NCBI GenBank assembly: GCA_946497265.1
Contig: CAMMKL010000129.1
Span: 1 to 6,238, forward strand
Direction of reading: 5' to 3'
Length of the DNA stretch: 6,238 nucleotides
Origin: an uncultured Clostridia bacterium
GTDB lineage: Bacteria > Bacillota > Clostridia > Oscillospirales > Acutalibacteraceae
Below the pieces are notes generated by a model that saw nothing but the letters and a program-made list of their open reading frames with translations, was not told where the DNA came from and ran no database searches. Within the stretch, counting starts at the first letter, position 1, and each line of letters starts with the position of its first letter. The position numbers and the translations under genes were made by a program. Positions 1-6,238 of the stretch are shown piece by piece.

Positions 1-39
1 AGGCACACCAGACCGGATACTTTGACGTAACTGGAGGGT
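1..39 (+). pseudogene. kdpD: Upstream in-frame kdpD remnant with premature TAA
   Basis: Reading frame 1 from base 1 gives RHTRPDTLT, then TAA at 28-30, then LEGLEQL joining directly to the kdpD ORF. E. coli KdpD reads HGRKDTAAMLEGL at this place, so the stop occupies a hydrophobic (Met/Leu) column. One T-to-A change from TTA would create it. The flanking codons stay in register on both sides, which excludes a frameshift. Either kdpD is broken here by a nonsense mutation, or base 29 is a sequencing or assembly error at the contig edge. The edge position, and similar damage at the other end of the window, favour error. Confidence 0.7.
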
Positions 40-2508
40 TTGGAACAGCTTGCTAATAAACAGATTGACTACAAAGGAATACAATTAAAAGAATTTGACC
101 TGGATGCCGCGCTCAAAAGGCACCCGCAAATTTTGTTGGTAGATGAATTGGCGCACAGCAATGCGGCAGGGTGCCGGCATGCCAAGCGGTATCAGGACGT
201 AGAAGAACTTTTACGTGCTGGAATTGATGTTTATACCACTGTCAACGTCCAGCATCTGGAATCCCTCAACGACCTGGTAGCTTCTATCACGCAAATTGCG
301 GTTAGCGAACGGATTCCCGATTATGTATTCGATTCGGCGGATCAAGTGGAACTGGTAGATATAGAACCGGATGATTTGATCGTGCGGCTGCAGTCGGGAA
401 AAGTGTACCAAAAGAATCAGGCGTCCCGCGCTTTGAACCACTTTTTTACGAGGGATAACTTAGCCGCACTACGGGAAATCGCTTTGCGCCGGACGGCTGA
501 CCGGTTGAGCAGGAACGCCCAAAAGAGTGGAAGTGAAACCGCGTCCAAAGCAGGGGAGCATATTTTGATTTGCTTATCAAGCTCCCCATCCAATGCAAAG
601 GTAATCCGCACCGCCGCCCGCATGGCGGAGGCTTTTCACAGCGGCTTTACAGCCCTGTTTGTAGAGACCCCGGAAACGAAGGAACTCAAGGGCGAAAATT
701 TGAAACGCTTGCGGGATAACCTGCGGCTGGCGGAACAATTAGGGGCCCAAATATCGACAGTATATGGAGATGCCCCGGCTGTTCAAATTGCGGAATACGC
801 AAAAGTCAGCGGGATCACAAAAATAGTGCTGGGCCGCACCAACCACAAGTCTACTTTGTTTTTAAAAAGCAAGACGCTGTCCGATAAACTGACCAAATTA
901 GCAGGTGACATTGACATCTATATCATCCCGGATACGCAGCCCCTTTATAAGAGAAAATGGTTTCTGCTTCGGAAGGAAGAGCAAAAATTCAGTTGGACAG
1001 ACCTGCTGAAAGCCATTTTAATTACCCTCGCGGCAACATGCATCAGCTTTGGGTTTTATGCCGCTGGGCTCCGGGAAGCGAATATAATCACCGTCTATAT
1101 TTTAGGGGTGTTGCTGACTGCAATCTGGACCCATGGCCATCTTTACGGCGCCCTTGCTTCGTTGCTAAGCGTTATTTCATTTAATTTCTTTTTTACGGTT
1201 CCACGCTTTACTTTAGCGGCCACAGACCCGGATTATCCCGTTACTTTTTTTATCATGCTTATGGCGAGTATTATTTCCAGTACGTTAGCAACCCGTGTCA
1301 AAAAGCAGGCCCGGCAGTCCGCCCAAAAGGCTTACTACATGGAACTTGTGATGAACAGCAACCAAAAATTGCAGCAGGGCCGCGATGAACAGGAGATTAT
1401 TGAACTGGCGGCAAAACAGATTGGAGCGCTTTTGGACCGTCCCATTTTGTATGCATTGGCAATCAAGGGGCAAGAGCTGCAATTTCAGGTTTCTCCTAAA
1501 ACAGAGGCCAATAAATTGATTGGGGCTATGACAGCAGAGGAAAAAGGCGTAGCCGACTGGGTGGTAAAAAATAATAAACACGCCGGGGCAACCACCAACA
1601 CCTTATCCCATGCGCAAAACCTGTATCTGTCCGTTAGAGGGAACCAAGAGGTCATGGGGGTAATCGGCATCCCTTCCAAATACTATCCGCAGCTAGATGT
1701 GTTTGAAAAGAATTTGATGATTTCAATCCTAAATGAATGCGGGTTGATTTTGGAGCGCAGAAGGCTGCGCGCGGAAAAACAGGCCATCGAAATGGAAACG
1801 CAGAGGGAACGTCTTCGCTCCAATTTGTTGCGGGCCATTTCCCATGACCTACGCACGCCGCTTACCAGCATTAGCGGCAACGCAGGAGTGTTGATGGAAA
1901 AGAGTATCTCGCTGGATGAAAAGAAAAAACAGGAGATTTACAGTTCTATCTATGACGACTCTATGTGGTTGGTAAATCTGACGGAAAACCTGCTGTCTAT
2001 CACGAGAATAGAAAATGGCACCATGCATCTTCAAATGAGTGCAGAATTAATTGACGAAGTTTTCCATGAGGCGGTTTCCCATGTGGATCGTAAGGCTGTG
2101 GAACACGAGATTTCCATTGATCTAGCCGATGACCTGTTAATGGCAAAAATGGATGTGCGCTTGATCGTACAGGTCATTATCAATATTCTGAACAACGCAA
2201 TCAAATACACGCCGGAAGGCTCGCACATCCGTCTATCGGCGCAAAAAGAGGATAACATGGTGTGCATCCGGATTTCAGACGACGGGCCGGGAATTTCTGA
2301 TGAAGCAAAACAGCACCTGTTTGATATGTTCTATACAGCCGGGATCGGAAAGGCGGATAGCCGCAGAGGTATGGGTTTGGGTCTGAGCCTGTGCAAATCC
2401 ATTGTGAATGCACATGGCGGTACTATTTCAGTCAGCGACAACCTGCCCCACGGCGCGGTGTTTTCCTTTACATTACCTTTGGAGGAAGTGAATATCGACC
2501 ATGTATAA
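40..2508 (+). CDS. kdpD: KdpD, K+-responsive sensor histidine kinase (N-terminus missing)
   Basis: Membrane histidine kinase that autophosphorylates under K+ limitation or salt stress and passes phosphate to KdpE. Residues count from TTG at 40. The KdpD-family N-terminal domain (1-160) contains the Walker-B-like ILLVDELAHSN (31-41) and the family signature VYTTVNVQHLESLND (64-78). A universal stress protein domain follows (about 172-297), then four membrane helices of the DUF4118 type (about 321-342, 347-363, 368-388, 400-417). Next come a GAF-like region (about 448-570), a HisKA domain with phospho-acceptor His602 in ISHDLRTPLT, and an ATPase domain with N box NILNNAIKYTPEG (715-727), G1 DDGPGIS (747-753) and G2 GMGLGL (777-782). 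Homology continues upstream of the TTG in the same frame (LEGLEQL starts at 31) but is cut by TAA at 28-30. The TTG is therefore probably not the native start: GGAGGG lies only 1 nt before it. Walker A would be left of the window. The full-length family is about 890 residues. The stop codon overlaps kdpE. Confidence 0.95.
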   Translation: MEQLANKQIDYKGIQLKEFDLDAALKRHPQILLVDELAHSNAAGCRHAKRYQDVEELLRAGIDVYTTVNVQHLESLNDLVASITQIAVSERIPDYVFDSADQVELVDIEPDDLIVRLQSGKVYQKNQASRALNHFFTRDNLAALREIALRRTADRLSRNAQKSGSETASKAGEHILICLSSSPSNAKVIRTAARMAEAFHSGFTALFVETPETKELKGENLKRLRDNLRLAEQLGAQISTVYGDAPAVQIAEYAKVSGITKIVLGRTNHKSTLFLKSKTLSDKLTKLAGDIDIYIIPDTQPLYKRKWFLLRKEEQKFSWTDLLKAILITLAATCISFGFYAAGLREANIITVYILGVLLTAIWTHGHLYGALASLLSVISFNFFFTVPRFTLAATDPDYPVTFFIMLMASIISSTLATRVKKQARQSAQKAYYMELVMNSNQKLQQGRDEQEIIELAAKQIGALLDRPILYALAIKGQELQFQVSPKTEANKLIGAMTAEEKGVADWVVKNNKHAGATTNTLSHAQNLYLSVRGNQEVMGVIGIPSKYYPQLDVFEKNLMISILNECGLILERRRLRAEKQAIEMETQRERLRSNLLRAISHDLRTPLTSISGNAGVLMEKSISLDEKKKQEIYSSIYDDSMWLVNLTENLLSITRIENGTMHLQMSAELIDEVFHEAVSHVDRKAVEHEISIDLADDLLMAKMDVRLIVQVIINILNNAIKYTPEGSHIRLSAQKEDNMVCIRISDDGPGISDEAKQHLFDMFYTAGIGKADSRRGMGLGLSLCKSIVNAHGGTISVSDNLPHGAVFSFTLPLEEVNIDHV
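2481..2503 (+). promoter_or_regulatory. Widely spaced ribosome site for kdpE inside kdpD
   Basis: GGAGG at 2481-2485 lies inside the last codons of kdpD, 15 nt before the kdpE ATG at 2501, which is wider than the usual 5-9 nt. No alternative upstream start is possible, because an in-frame TGA sits at 2489-2491. The ATG overlaps the kdpD end (ATGTATAA), so kdpE is probably translated largely by coupling to kdpD termination. The other genes here have AGGAGG with 7-8 nt spacing. Confidence 0.5.
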
Positions 2509-3199
2509 ACCTAAAATTCTTGTGGTAGAGGACGACCCCGCTATCACTAATCTGATTCGAACCACCTTAGATACACAGGATTATCAATACCATACTGCTA
2601 AAAACGGTTCGGGCGCCTTAATGGACGCCGTATCCTATAACGCAGATGTCATCATACTGGATTTGGGGTTGCCGGATATGGATGGTGTTGCGATTATCCG
2701 AAAAATCCGGGGGTGGAGCAATGTCCCTATTATTGTGGTAAGCGCAAGAAGCGAAGACCAAGATAAGGTAGAGGCTTTGGATGCCGGCGCGGATGATTAT
2801 TTGACAAAGCCCTTTAGCATAGAAGAACTTTTAGCACGGCTGCGGGTGGCATTGCGCCGCAGCCGCACAGAGGAAACTGCGCCCCAGACATCATCCAGCG
2901 TGTATGTCAATGGAAATTTAACGATTGATTATGCCGCCGGCTGCGCATATCTGGATGGGGAAGAGGTTCACCTAACACCAATTGAATACAAACTGCTGTG
3001 TGTACTTGCTAAAAATACCGGTAAAGTTTTGACACACAATTATATTTTGAAGGAAGTGTGGGGAAGCGCTTTGGCTTCCGATACGCCTTCTTTACGGGTG
3101 TTTATGGCCACATTGCGGAAAAAGATTGAGCAGAATCCGTCTGACCCTAAATACATTCAAACCCATATTGGTGTTGGATACCGCATGATACGGCAATAA
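2501..3199 (+). CDS. kdpE: KdpE, OmpR/PhoB-family response regulator
   Basis: Cytoplasmic DNA-binding response regulator, partner of KdpD and transcriptional activator of the kdp transporter genes. It has 232 residues, close to the usual ~225-230. The receiver domain (about 4-118) has the acidic pair Asp11/Asp12, phospho-acceptor Asp54 in VIILDLGLPDMDG, Ser81 in the switch position (VVSAR) and Lys103 in LTKPF. The linker (about 119-132) is rich in Arg, Glu, Thr and Ser. The winged-helix effector domain (about 133-231) contains the family motif LTPIEYKLL (158-166), a recognition-helix region near TPSLRVFMATLRKKIE (195-210) and the C-terminal hairpin IGVGYRM. The start at 2501 is forced by an upstream in-frame stop. 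The assignment as KdpE, rather than another OmpR-type regulator, rests on the 8-bp overlap with kdpD and the transporter genes just downstream as well as on sequence style. Confidence 0.95.
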   Translation: MYKPKILVVEDDPAITNLIRTTLDTQDYQYHTAKNGSGALMDAVSYNADVIILDLGLPDMDGVAIIRKIRGWSNVPIIVVSARSEDQDKVEALDAGADDYLTKPFSIEELLARLRVALRRSRTEETAPQTSSSVYVNGNLTIDYAAGCAYLDGEEVHLTPIEYKLLCVLAKNTGKVLTHNYILKEVWGSALASDTPSLRVFMATLRKKIEQNPSDPKYIQTHIGVGYRMIRQ

Positions 3200-3227
3200 T
3201 TAAAAAATAAATACGACCCCTTTCTTC

Positions 3228-3283
3228 TATATAAAAATAACGCTGCCATCGGGTTCTATGGATGGCAGCGTTATTTTTATATG
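3228..3283 (+). terminator. Strong rho-independent terminator after kdpDE
   Basis: A perfect 22-bp inverted repeat: left arm 3229-3250 and right arm 3261-3282, with a T-G wobble adding one more pair (3228/3283), around the 10-nt loop GGGTTCTATG. The GC-rich core GCTGCCATC / GATGGCAGC is flanked by A-rich sequence on the left and TTATTTTTAT on the right, the layout of an intrinsic terminator. The arms are A/T-symmetric, so it could stop transcription from either side. It begins about 29 bp after the kdpE stop and separates kdpDE from the transporter genes, implying a separate promoter for the latter. Confidence 0.9.
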
Positions 3284-3304
3284 ATTTTGGAGCCGTAAAG
3301 AAAT

Positions 3305-3326
3305 CTTTATGCAGCCTTAACATCAC
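3305..3326 (+). promoter_or_regulatory. Candidate KdpE-binding site
   Basis: TTTATG at 3306-3311 and TTAACA at 3317-3322 form two imperfect half-sites beginning CTTTA and CTTAA, spaced 11 bp apart. That is the tandem geometry used by OmpR/PhoB-type regulators. From memory, the E. coli kdpFABC site has a similar TTTATA followed by TTTACA and a C-rich tail; here the tail is CATCACGCCC. The site lies about 50-70 bp before the predicted transcription start, a sensible activator position. The match is short and made by eye, so this is tentative. Confidence 0.35.
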
Positions 3327-3340
3327 GCCCAAAATGCTAA

Positions 3341-3376
3341 GACCAACTTCACAACAGAACTGCTACAATATTTCGT
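3341..3376 (+). promoter_or_regulatory. Predicted promoter of the kdp transporter operon
   Basis: TGCTACAAT at 3361-3369 is an extended -10 element: TG, one base, then TACAAT (five of six to TATAAT). At 17-bp spacing the -35 position (3341-3346, GACCAA) is a poor match to TTGACA. A good -10 with a weak -35 is the usual pattern of an activator-dependent promoter, fitting control by KdpE. Transcription would start near 3376, giving a leader of only about 27 nt before the first ORF. That leaves no room for a long riboswitch in the transcript. Confidence 0.5.
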
Positions 3377-3402
3377 GTAAATTTGAAGAGGAGGATAAAG
3401 TT

Positions 3403-3501
3403 ATGTTGGATTTTATCATGTTAGCCGTTTTAGCAGGCTGCACTGGACTGATTTTCTTGCTGATCAGATGGTGCCATAAACAGGTAGATCGAAATGAGTA
3501 A
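3403..3501 (+). CDS. Small single-pass membrane peptide preceding kdpF
   Basis: A 32-residue ORF beginning MLDFIMLAVLAGCTG, with one hydrophobic helix (about residues 4-22) followed by a polar, charged tail (RWCHKQVDRNE). The charge pattern suggests the N-terminus is outside and the tail is cytoplasmic. Coding status is supported by a consensus AGGAGG at 3389-3394 with 8-nt spacing, by being the first ORF after the predicted promoter, and by its stop codon overlapping the ribosome site of kdpF. It is not KdpF itself, which follows separately and has the hallmark PERF end. Short hydrophobic ORFs of this kind are found ahead of kdpF in other genomes, but I know of no established function. A role as an accessory or regulatory peptide of the Kdp complex is inference from position. 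Cys13 and Cys24 flank the membrane part. Confidence 0.7.
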   Translation: MLDFIMLAVLAGCTGLIFLLIRWCHKQVDRNE

Positions 3502-3513
3502 GGAGGAAAGAAC

Positions 3514-3591
3514 ATGATTGTTCTTGGAGCTATTGTTTTACTGCTGGGTGGTTATCTGGTTTATGCATTGGTACACCCAGAAAGATTTTAA
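3514..3591 (+). CDS. kdpF: KdpF, small subunit of K+-transporting ATPase
   Basis: A 25-residue membrane peptide that, in the known Kdp complex, sits against KdpA and stabilises the assembly. It starts MIVLGAIVLLLGGYLVYAL and ends in the family hallmark HPERF: one membrane helix, then the conserved Pro-Glu-Arg-Phe. Length matches the usual 25-30 residues. AAGGAGG at 3500-3506 overlaps the stop of the preceding small ORF and lies 7 nt before this ATG, so the two peptides are likely translated together. kdpA follows after 21 nt. Confidence 0.93.
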   Translation: MIVLGAIVLLLGGYLVYALVHPERF

Positions 3592-3612
3592 TACCAGCAG
3601 GAGGAAATCAAC

Positions 3613-5391
3613 ATGTTACAAATTGTACTTACCATTATCATCTATTTGATAATGGTGATTCCGGTAGGAATTTATGTGTATCATATTGCAGCCGGAAAAC
3701 ATACCTTTGCAGATCCGGTCTTTAACCGTGTGGACGGTGTCATCTATAAAATCAGCGGCATCAAACCACAAAACGGGATGAACTGGAAAAAATACGCGTT
3801 GGCCTTGGTTGGGACAAACGCAGTCATGATCCTTTTGGGATACATCATTCTGCGGATTCAAAGAATCGGGCTGTTTAACCCCAACGGGGTAGAAGGGATG
3901 GAGCCGTCCCTTTCCTTTAATACCATCATCAGCTTTATGACCAATACAAACCTACAGCATTATTCAGGAGAATCCGGGCTGTCTTATCTGTCTCAGATGT
4001 TGGTCATCACCTTTATGATGTTTGTATCTGCGGCCAGCGGCTACGCAGCATGCGTTGCGTTTATCCGTGGCTTGGCTGGAAAAACCAAAGATAATGTCGG
4101 CAATTTTTTTGCAGACCTTGTCCGCATCACGACCCGGGTGCTGCTCCCGTTTTCCATTATTGGCGGCTTGCTGTTGGTCTGGCAGGGCGTTCCTCAAAAT
4201 TTTTCCGGAAACATTGTGGTGGATACGATTGAAGGGGCGAAACAAATCATTGCGATGGGTCCTGTTGCCGCCCTTGAAATCATCAAACATCTTGGAACAA
4301 ACGGCGGCGGCTTCATAGGGGCCAACTCGTCTACCCCGATTGAAAACCCCACTATTATATCTAACTTAATTGAGCTTTATTCCATGATGCTGCTGCCCGG
4401 CGCTTGTGTGATTACCTTTGGTAAAATGGTACGCGACCGGAAGCGTGATAAGGCCGCAGCCAATAAGAGCCTGGATGCGGAAGCCGCGTTTGCCTCCAAA
4501 GGCAAGCTCCGCAGAAGCTTGACGGTTTGGATGTATGGGCGTGAAGGCCGCAGCATTTTTATCGCGATGGGAATCCTCTTTATCGTTGGCCTTAGCGTAT
4601 GCTTCTGGGCGGAAAGCCAAGGCAACCCTGCCCTTGCCGATGTAGGCCTGAACCAATCCATGGGCAGCATGGAAGGGAAGGAAGTGCGATTCGGCATTGC
4701 GCAATCCGCCATGTTTACTACCACTACCACTTCGTTTACAACAGGTACGGTAAACAACATGCACGATACCCTTACGCCCTTGGGTGGAATGATCCCCTTG
4801 CTTCACATGATGTTGAACGTTGTATTCGGCGGCAAGGGCGTAGGGTTGATGAACATGATTATGTATGCGATTTTGGCGGTGTTCATCTGCGGTTTGATGA
4901 TCGGCCGTACCCCGGAATACTTGGGTAAAAAGATTGAAGGCCGTGAGATGAAGCTGACTGCCCTTTGCATCATCATCCATCCCCTGCTCATCTTGTCGTT
5001 CTCCGCGCTGGCGGTTGGAACGCAGGCGGGCTTAGAAGGAATCACAAACCCAGGATTCCATGGGCTTTCCCAGGTTTTATATGAGTTCTCTTCTTCTGCG
5101 GCCAATAACGGTTCCGGTTTTGAAGGGCTCGCGGATAACACCATGTTCTGGAATATCACCACAGGCCTTGCTATGTTCTTTGGACGGTATCTTTCCATTG
5201 TGATTCAGCTGGCTATTGCAGGTTCCTTAATGAAGAAGCGCTTTGTCAATGAGTCTGTCGGAACATTGCATACCGATACCATGAGTTTTTCCGTCATTTT
5301 GGTGTTTGTAATCTATATCTTTGCGGCGCTGACATTTTTCCCGGTGCTTGCACTCGGCCCCATTGCGGAACATCTCACCCTTTGGGCATAA
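3613..5391 (+). CDS. kdpA: KdpA, K+-binding channel-like subunit of K+-transporting ATPase
   Basis: Integral membrane subunit that selects and binds K+; it belongs to the superfamily of K+ transporters with four pore repeats. All four filter regions are recognisable: FMTNTNLQHYSGE (108-120), LGTNGGGFIGANS (227-239), TTSFTTGTVNNMHDTLTPLGG (372-392) and SSSAANNGSGFEGL (493-506). Other family signatures are NMEGKE-like SMEGKEVRFG (352-361), GLMIGRTPEYLGKKI (427-441) and a C-terminal ALTFFPVLALGPIAEHL. At 592 residues it is about 35 longer than E. coli KdpA (557). The extra length lies largely in a highly charged cytoplasmic loop around 272-312. AGGAGG at 3599-3604, 8 nt before the ATG, supports the start, and the first helix begins at once (residues 2-24), as expected. 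The stop codon overlaps the kdpB ribosome site. It appears intact. Confidence 0.97.
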   Translation: MLQIVLTIIIYLIMVIPVGIYVYHIAAGKHTFADPVFNRVDGVIYKISGIKPQNGMNWKKYALALVGTNAVMILLGYIILRIQRIGLFNPNGVEGMEPSLSFNTIISFMTNTNLQHYSGESGLSYLSQMLVITFMMFVSAASGYAACVAFIRGLAGKTKDNVGNFFADLVRITTRVLLPFSIIGGLLLVWQGVPQNFSGNIVVDTIEGAKQIIAMGPVAALEIIKHLGTNGGGFIGANSSTPIENPTIISNLIELYSMMLLPGACVITFGKMVRDRKRDKAAANKSLDAEAAFASKGKLRRSLTVWMYGREGRSIFIAMGILFIVGLSVCFWAESQGNPALADVGLNQSMGSMEGKEVRFGIAQSAMFTTTTTSFTTGTVNNMHDTLTPLGGMIPLLHMMLNVVFGGKGVGLMNMIMYAILAVFICGLMIGRTPEYLGKKIEGREMKLTALCIIIHPLLILSFSALAVGTQAGLEGITNPGFHGLSQVLYEFSSSAANNGSGFEGLADNTMFWNITTGLAMFFGRYLSIVIQLAIAGSLMKKRFVNESVGTLHTDTMSFSVILVFVIYIFAALTFFPVLALGPIAEHLTLWA

Positions 5392-5403
5392 GGAGGAACA
5401 TTT

Positions 5404-6238
5404 ATGAGCAAAAAAAATCAGAAGCTGATTACGCCGGAGATATTCCGGCAAGCAATTATCGGCTCCTTTACAAAATTAAATCCCGTATACATGATGAAAA
5501 ATCCGGTCATGTTTGTGGTGGAAATCGGCTTTTTCATTACGTTGGTGCTTTCCTTCTTCCCCGGCTTATTTGGGGATATCAGCGAGGGGACCAATCTGCG
5601 GGTTTATAACATAGTCGTCTGCGTCGTCCTGTTCATAACCGTGCTGTTTGCAAACTTTGCGGAGTCCGTAGCAGAAGGCCGGGGCAAAGCACAGGCCGCC
5701 AGCCTGAAAAAAACACAGAAAGATACCAAAGCGCATTTGCTTATGGAGGACGGGACGGAAAAGACGGTATTGTCCAGCGAACTGAAAAAAGGCGATGTTG
5801 TGATGGTTACGGCTGGAGAGATTATCCCCGGCGATGGTGAAGTCATTGAGGGCATCGCATCTGTAGATGAATCGGCAATTACCGGCGAATCTGCTCCGGT
5901 GGTTCGGGAATCCGGCGGTGATTTTTGTTCCGTAACCGGCGGCACAACCGTTGTATCCGACTGGCTCAAGATCCGTATTACCTCAGACCCCGGCAACAGC
6001 TTCTTGGACCGCATGATTGCGCTGGTGGAAGGCGCTTCCCGTAAAAAAACGCCAAACGAGATCGCATTGAGCACGCTTTTGGTTTCCCTGACCATAATCT
6101 TTTTGATCGTCATTGTCACCTTATACCCGATCGGTATTTATTCCGGCGTTCAGCTGCAAACCTCCACGTTGATCGCGTTGGCCGTCTGCCTGAATCAGAC
6201 CACCATCGGCAGACGGCTTTCGACAAACGGGAGTGCCG
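5404..6238 (+). CDS. kdpB: KdpB, P-type ATPase subunit of K+ transporter (5' part only)
   Basis: Catalytic subunit that hydrolyses ATP to drive K+ uptake through KdpA. Only 278 codons of the ~680-residue family length are present; the frame is open to the right edge. Visible parts: the N-terminal segment with [11 protein letters not shown] (32-42); two membrane helices (about 34-52 and 67-85); [21 protein letters not shown] (78-98); an actuator domain with [13 protein letters not shown] (138-150) and the dephosphorylation motif [18 protein letters not shown] (157-174); then [23 protein letters not shown] (200-222) and a third helix (about 223-243). Ser163 in TGES matches the E. coli Ser162 reported as an inhibitory phosphorylation site. 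TAAGGAGG at 5389-5396 overlaps the kdpA stop, 7 nt before this ATG. The phosphorylation motif DKTGT lies outside the window. The last ~16 codons diverge abruptly from the invariant pore motif (separate entry). Confidence 0.96.
   Translation, partial: MSKKNQKLITPEIFRQAIIGSFTKLNPVYMMKNPVMFVVEIGFFITLVLSFFPGLFGDISEGTNLRVYNIVVCVVLFITVLFANFAESVAEGRGKAQAASLKKTQKDTKAHLLMEDGTEKTVLSSELKKGDVVMVTAGEIIPGDGEVIEGIASVDESAITGESAPVVRESGGDFCSVTGGTTVVSDWLKIRITSDPGNSFLDRMIALVEGASRKKTPNEIALSTLLVSLTIIFLIVIVTLYPIGIYSGVQLQTSTLIALAVCLNQTTIGRRLSTNGSA
6193..6238 (+). other. Damaged KdpB pore motif at the right edge (probable low-quality sequence)
   Basis: After AVCL the protein reads [15 protein letters not shown], where the family has a nearly invariant IPTTIGGLLSAIGIA. 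The frame and length are kept, and TT, IG, LS and G match. Seven codons differ (AAT, CAG, AGA, CGG, ACA, AAC, AGT), and each can be reached from a codon for the expected residue by one base change, always to A or G. The pore proline, essential in P-type ATPases, becomes Gln. Upstream KdpB is well conserved, so sequencing or assembly error at the contig end is more likely than real divergence. Confidence 0.65.

Noticed and set aside
3..47. Alternative reading of the left edge in frame 3 (GYFDVTGG), which superficially resembles the start of a KdpD GY-x-E segment
   Set aside because: Frame 1 aligns residue for residue with KdpD (HxRxDT then LEGL) and joins the main ORF without a shift, so frame 3 is coincidence.
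160..189. NAAGCRHAKR in KdpD differs from the textbook NAPGSRHPKR and could be read as sequence error
   Set aside because: As I recall, GCRHxKR variants are common in Firmicute KdpD proteins, and the region is away from the window edges, so this looks like normal variation.
3200..3402. A c-di-AMP (ydaO-type) or other riboswitch upstream of the transporter genes
   Set aside because: The predicted leader is about 27 nt, the only strong fold is the terminator hairpin, and none of the conserved ydaO sequence blocks is visible.
4366..4980. Long minus-strand open frame of 204 codons opposite kdpA
   Set aside because: It lies wholly within the well-supported kdpA gene, its product is low-complexity and His/Gln-rich, and it has no convincing ribosome site: a shadow of kdpA codon use.
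5604..6119. Minus-strand open frame of 171 codons opposite kdpB
   Set aside because: The + strand encodes unmistakable KdpB motifs throughout; the minus-strand product is Ser/Thr-rich with no recognisable domain.
6193..6238. Targeted hypermutation (for example by a diversity-generating retroelement) as the cause of the changed KdpB end
   Set aside because: No reverse transcriptase, template repeat or variable-protein context is present, and a pore motif is not a diversification target; edge error explains it more simply.

Overview
The window carries most of a potassium-starvation (Kdp) locus, all on the + strand. The order is kdpD-kdpE, an intergenic terminator and promoter, a 32-codon membrane-peptide ORF, kdpF, kdpA, and the 5' third of kdpB, which runs off the right edge. 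Moderate GC, consensus AGGAGG ribosome sites, tight gene spacing and the style of the Kdp proteins suggest a Firmicute, probably in Clostridia. Genus cannot be read from this sequence alone.

Region by region: 1-2508 encodes the sensor kinase KdpD, with its P-loop end lying left of the window. Positions 2501-3199 encode the response regulator KdpE, overlapping kdpD by 8 bp. Positions 3200-3402 are non-coding. They hold a very strong hairpin terminator, a candidate KdpE-binding site and an extended -10 promoter. From 3403 onward lies a second transcription unit with short intergenic gaps: small ORF, kdpF, kdpA, kdpB. kdpC would be expected past the right edge.

How the parts work together: KdpD senses low K+ or salt stress and phosphorylates KdpE. 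KdpE then activates the promoter in front of the kdpF-A-B(-C) genes, whose products form a high-affinity ATP-driven K+ uptake complex. KdpA is the K+-selective channel-like subunit, KdpB the P-type ATPase subunit, and KdpF a small stabilising membrane peptide. The universal stress domain of KdpD carries a near-exact copy of the motif linked to cyclic di-AMP binding in Staphylococcus KdpD, so the second messenger may also control this system.

This is a known system rather than a new one. The points most worth a second look are: an in-frame TAA in kdpD at 28-30; a cluster of non-conservative changes in the invariant KdpB pore motif in the last ~46 bases (these two together suggest error-prone contig ends); the cyclic di-AMP motif; and the uncharacterised 32-residue membrane peptide ahead of kdpF.
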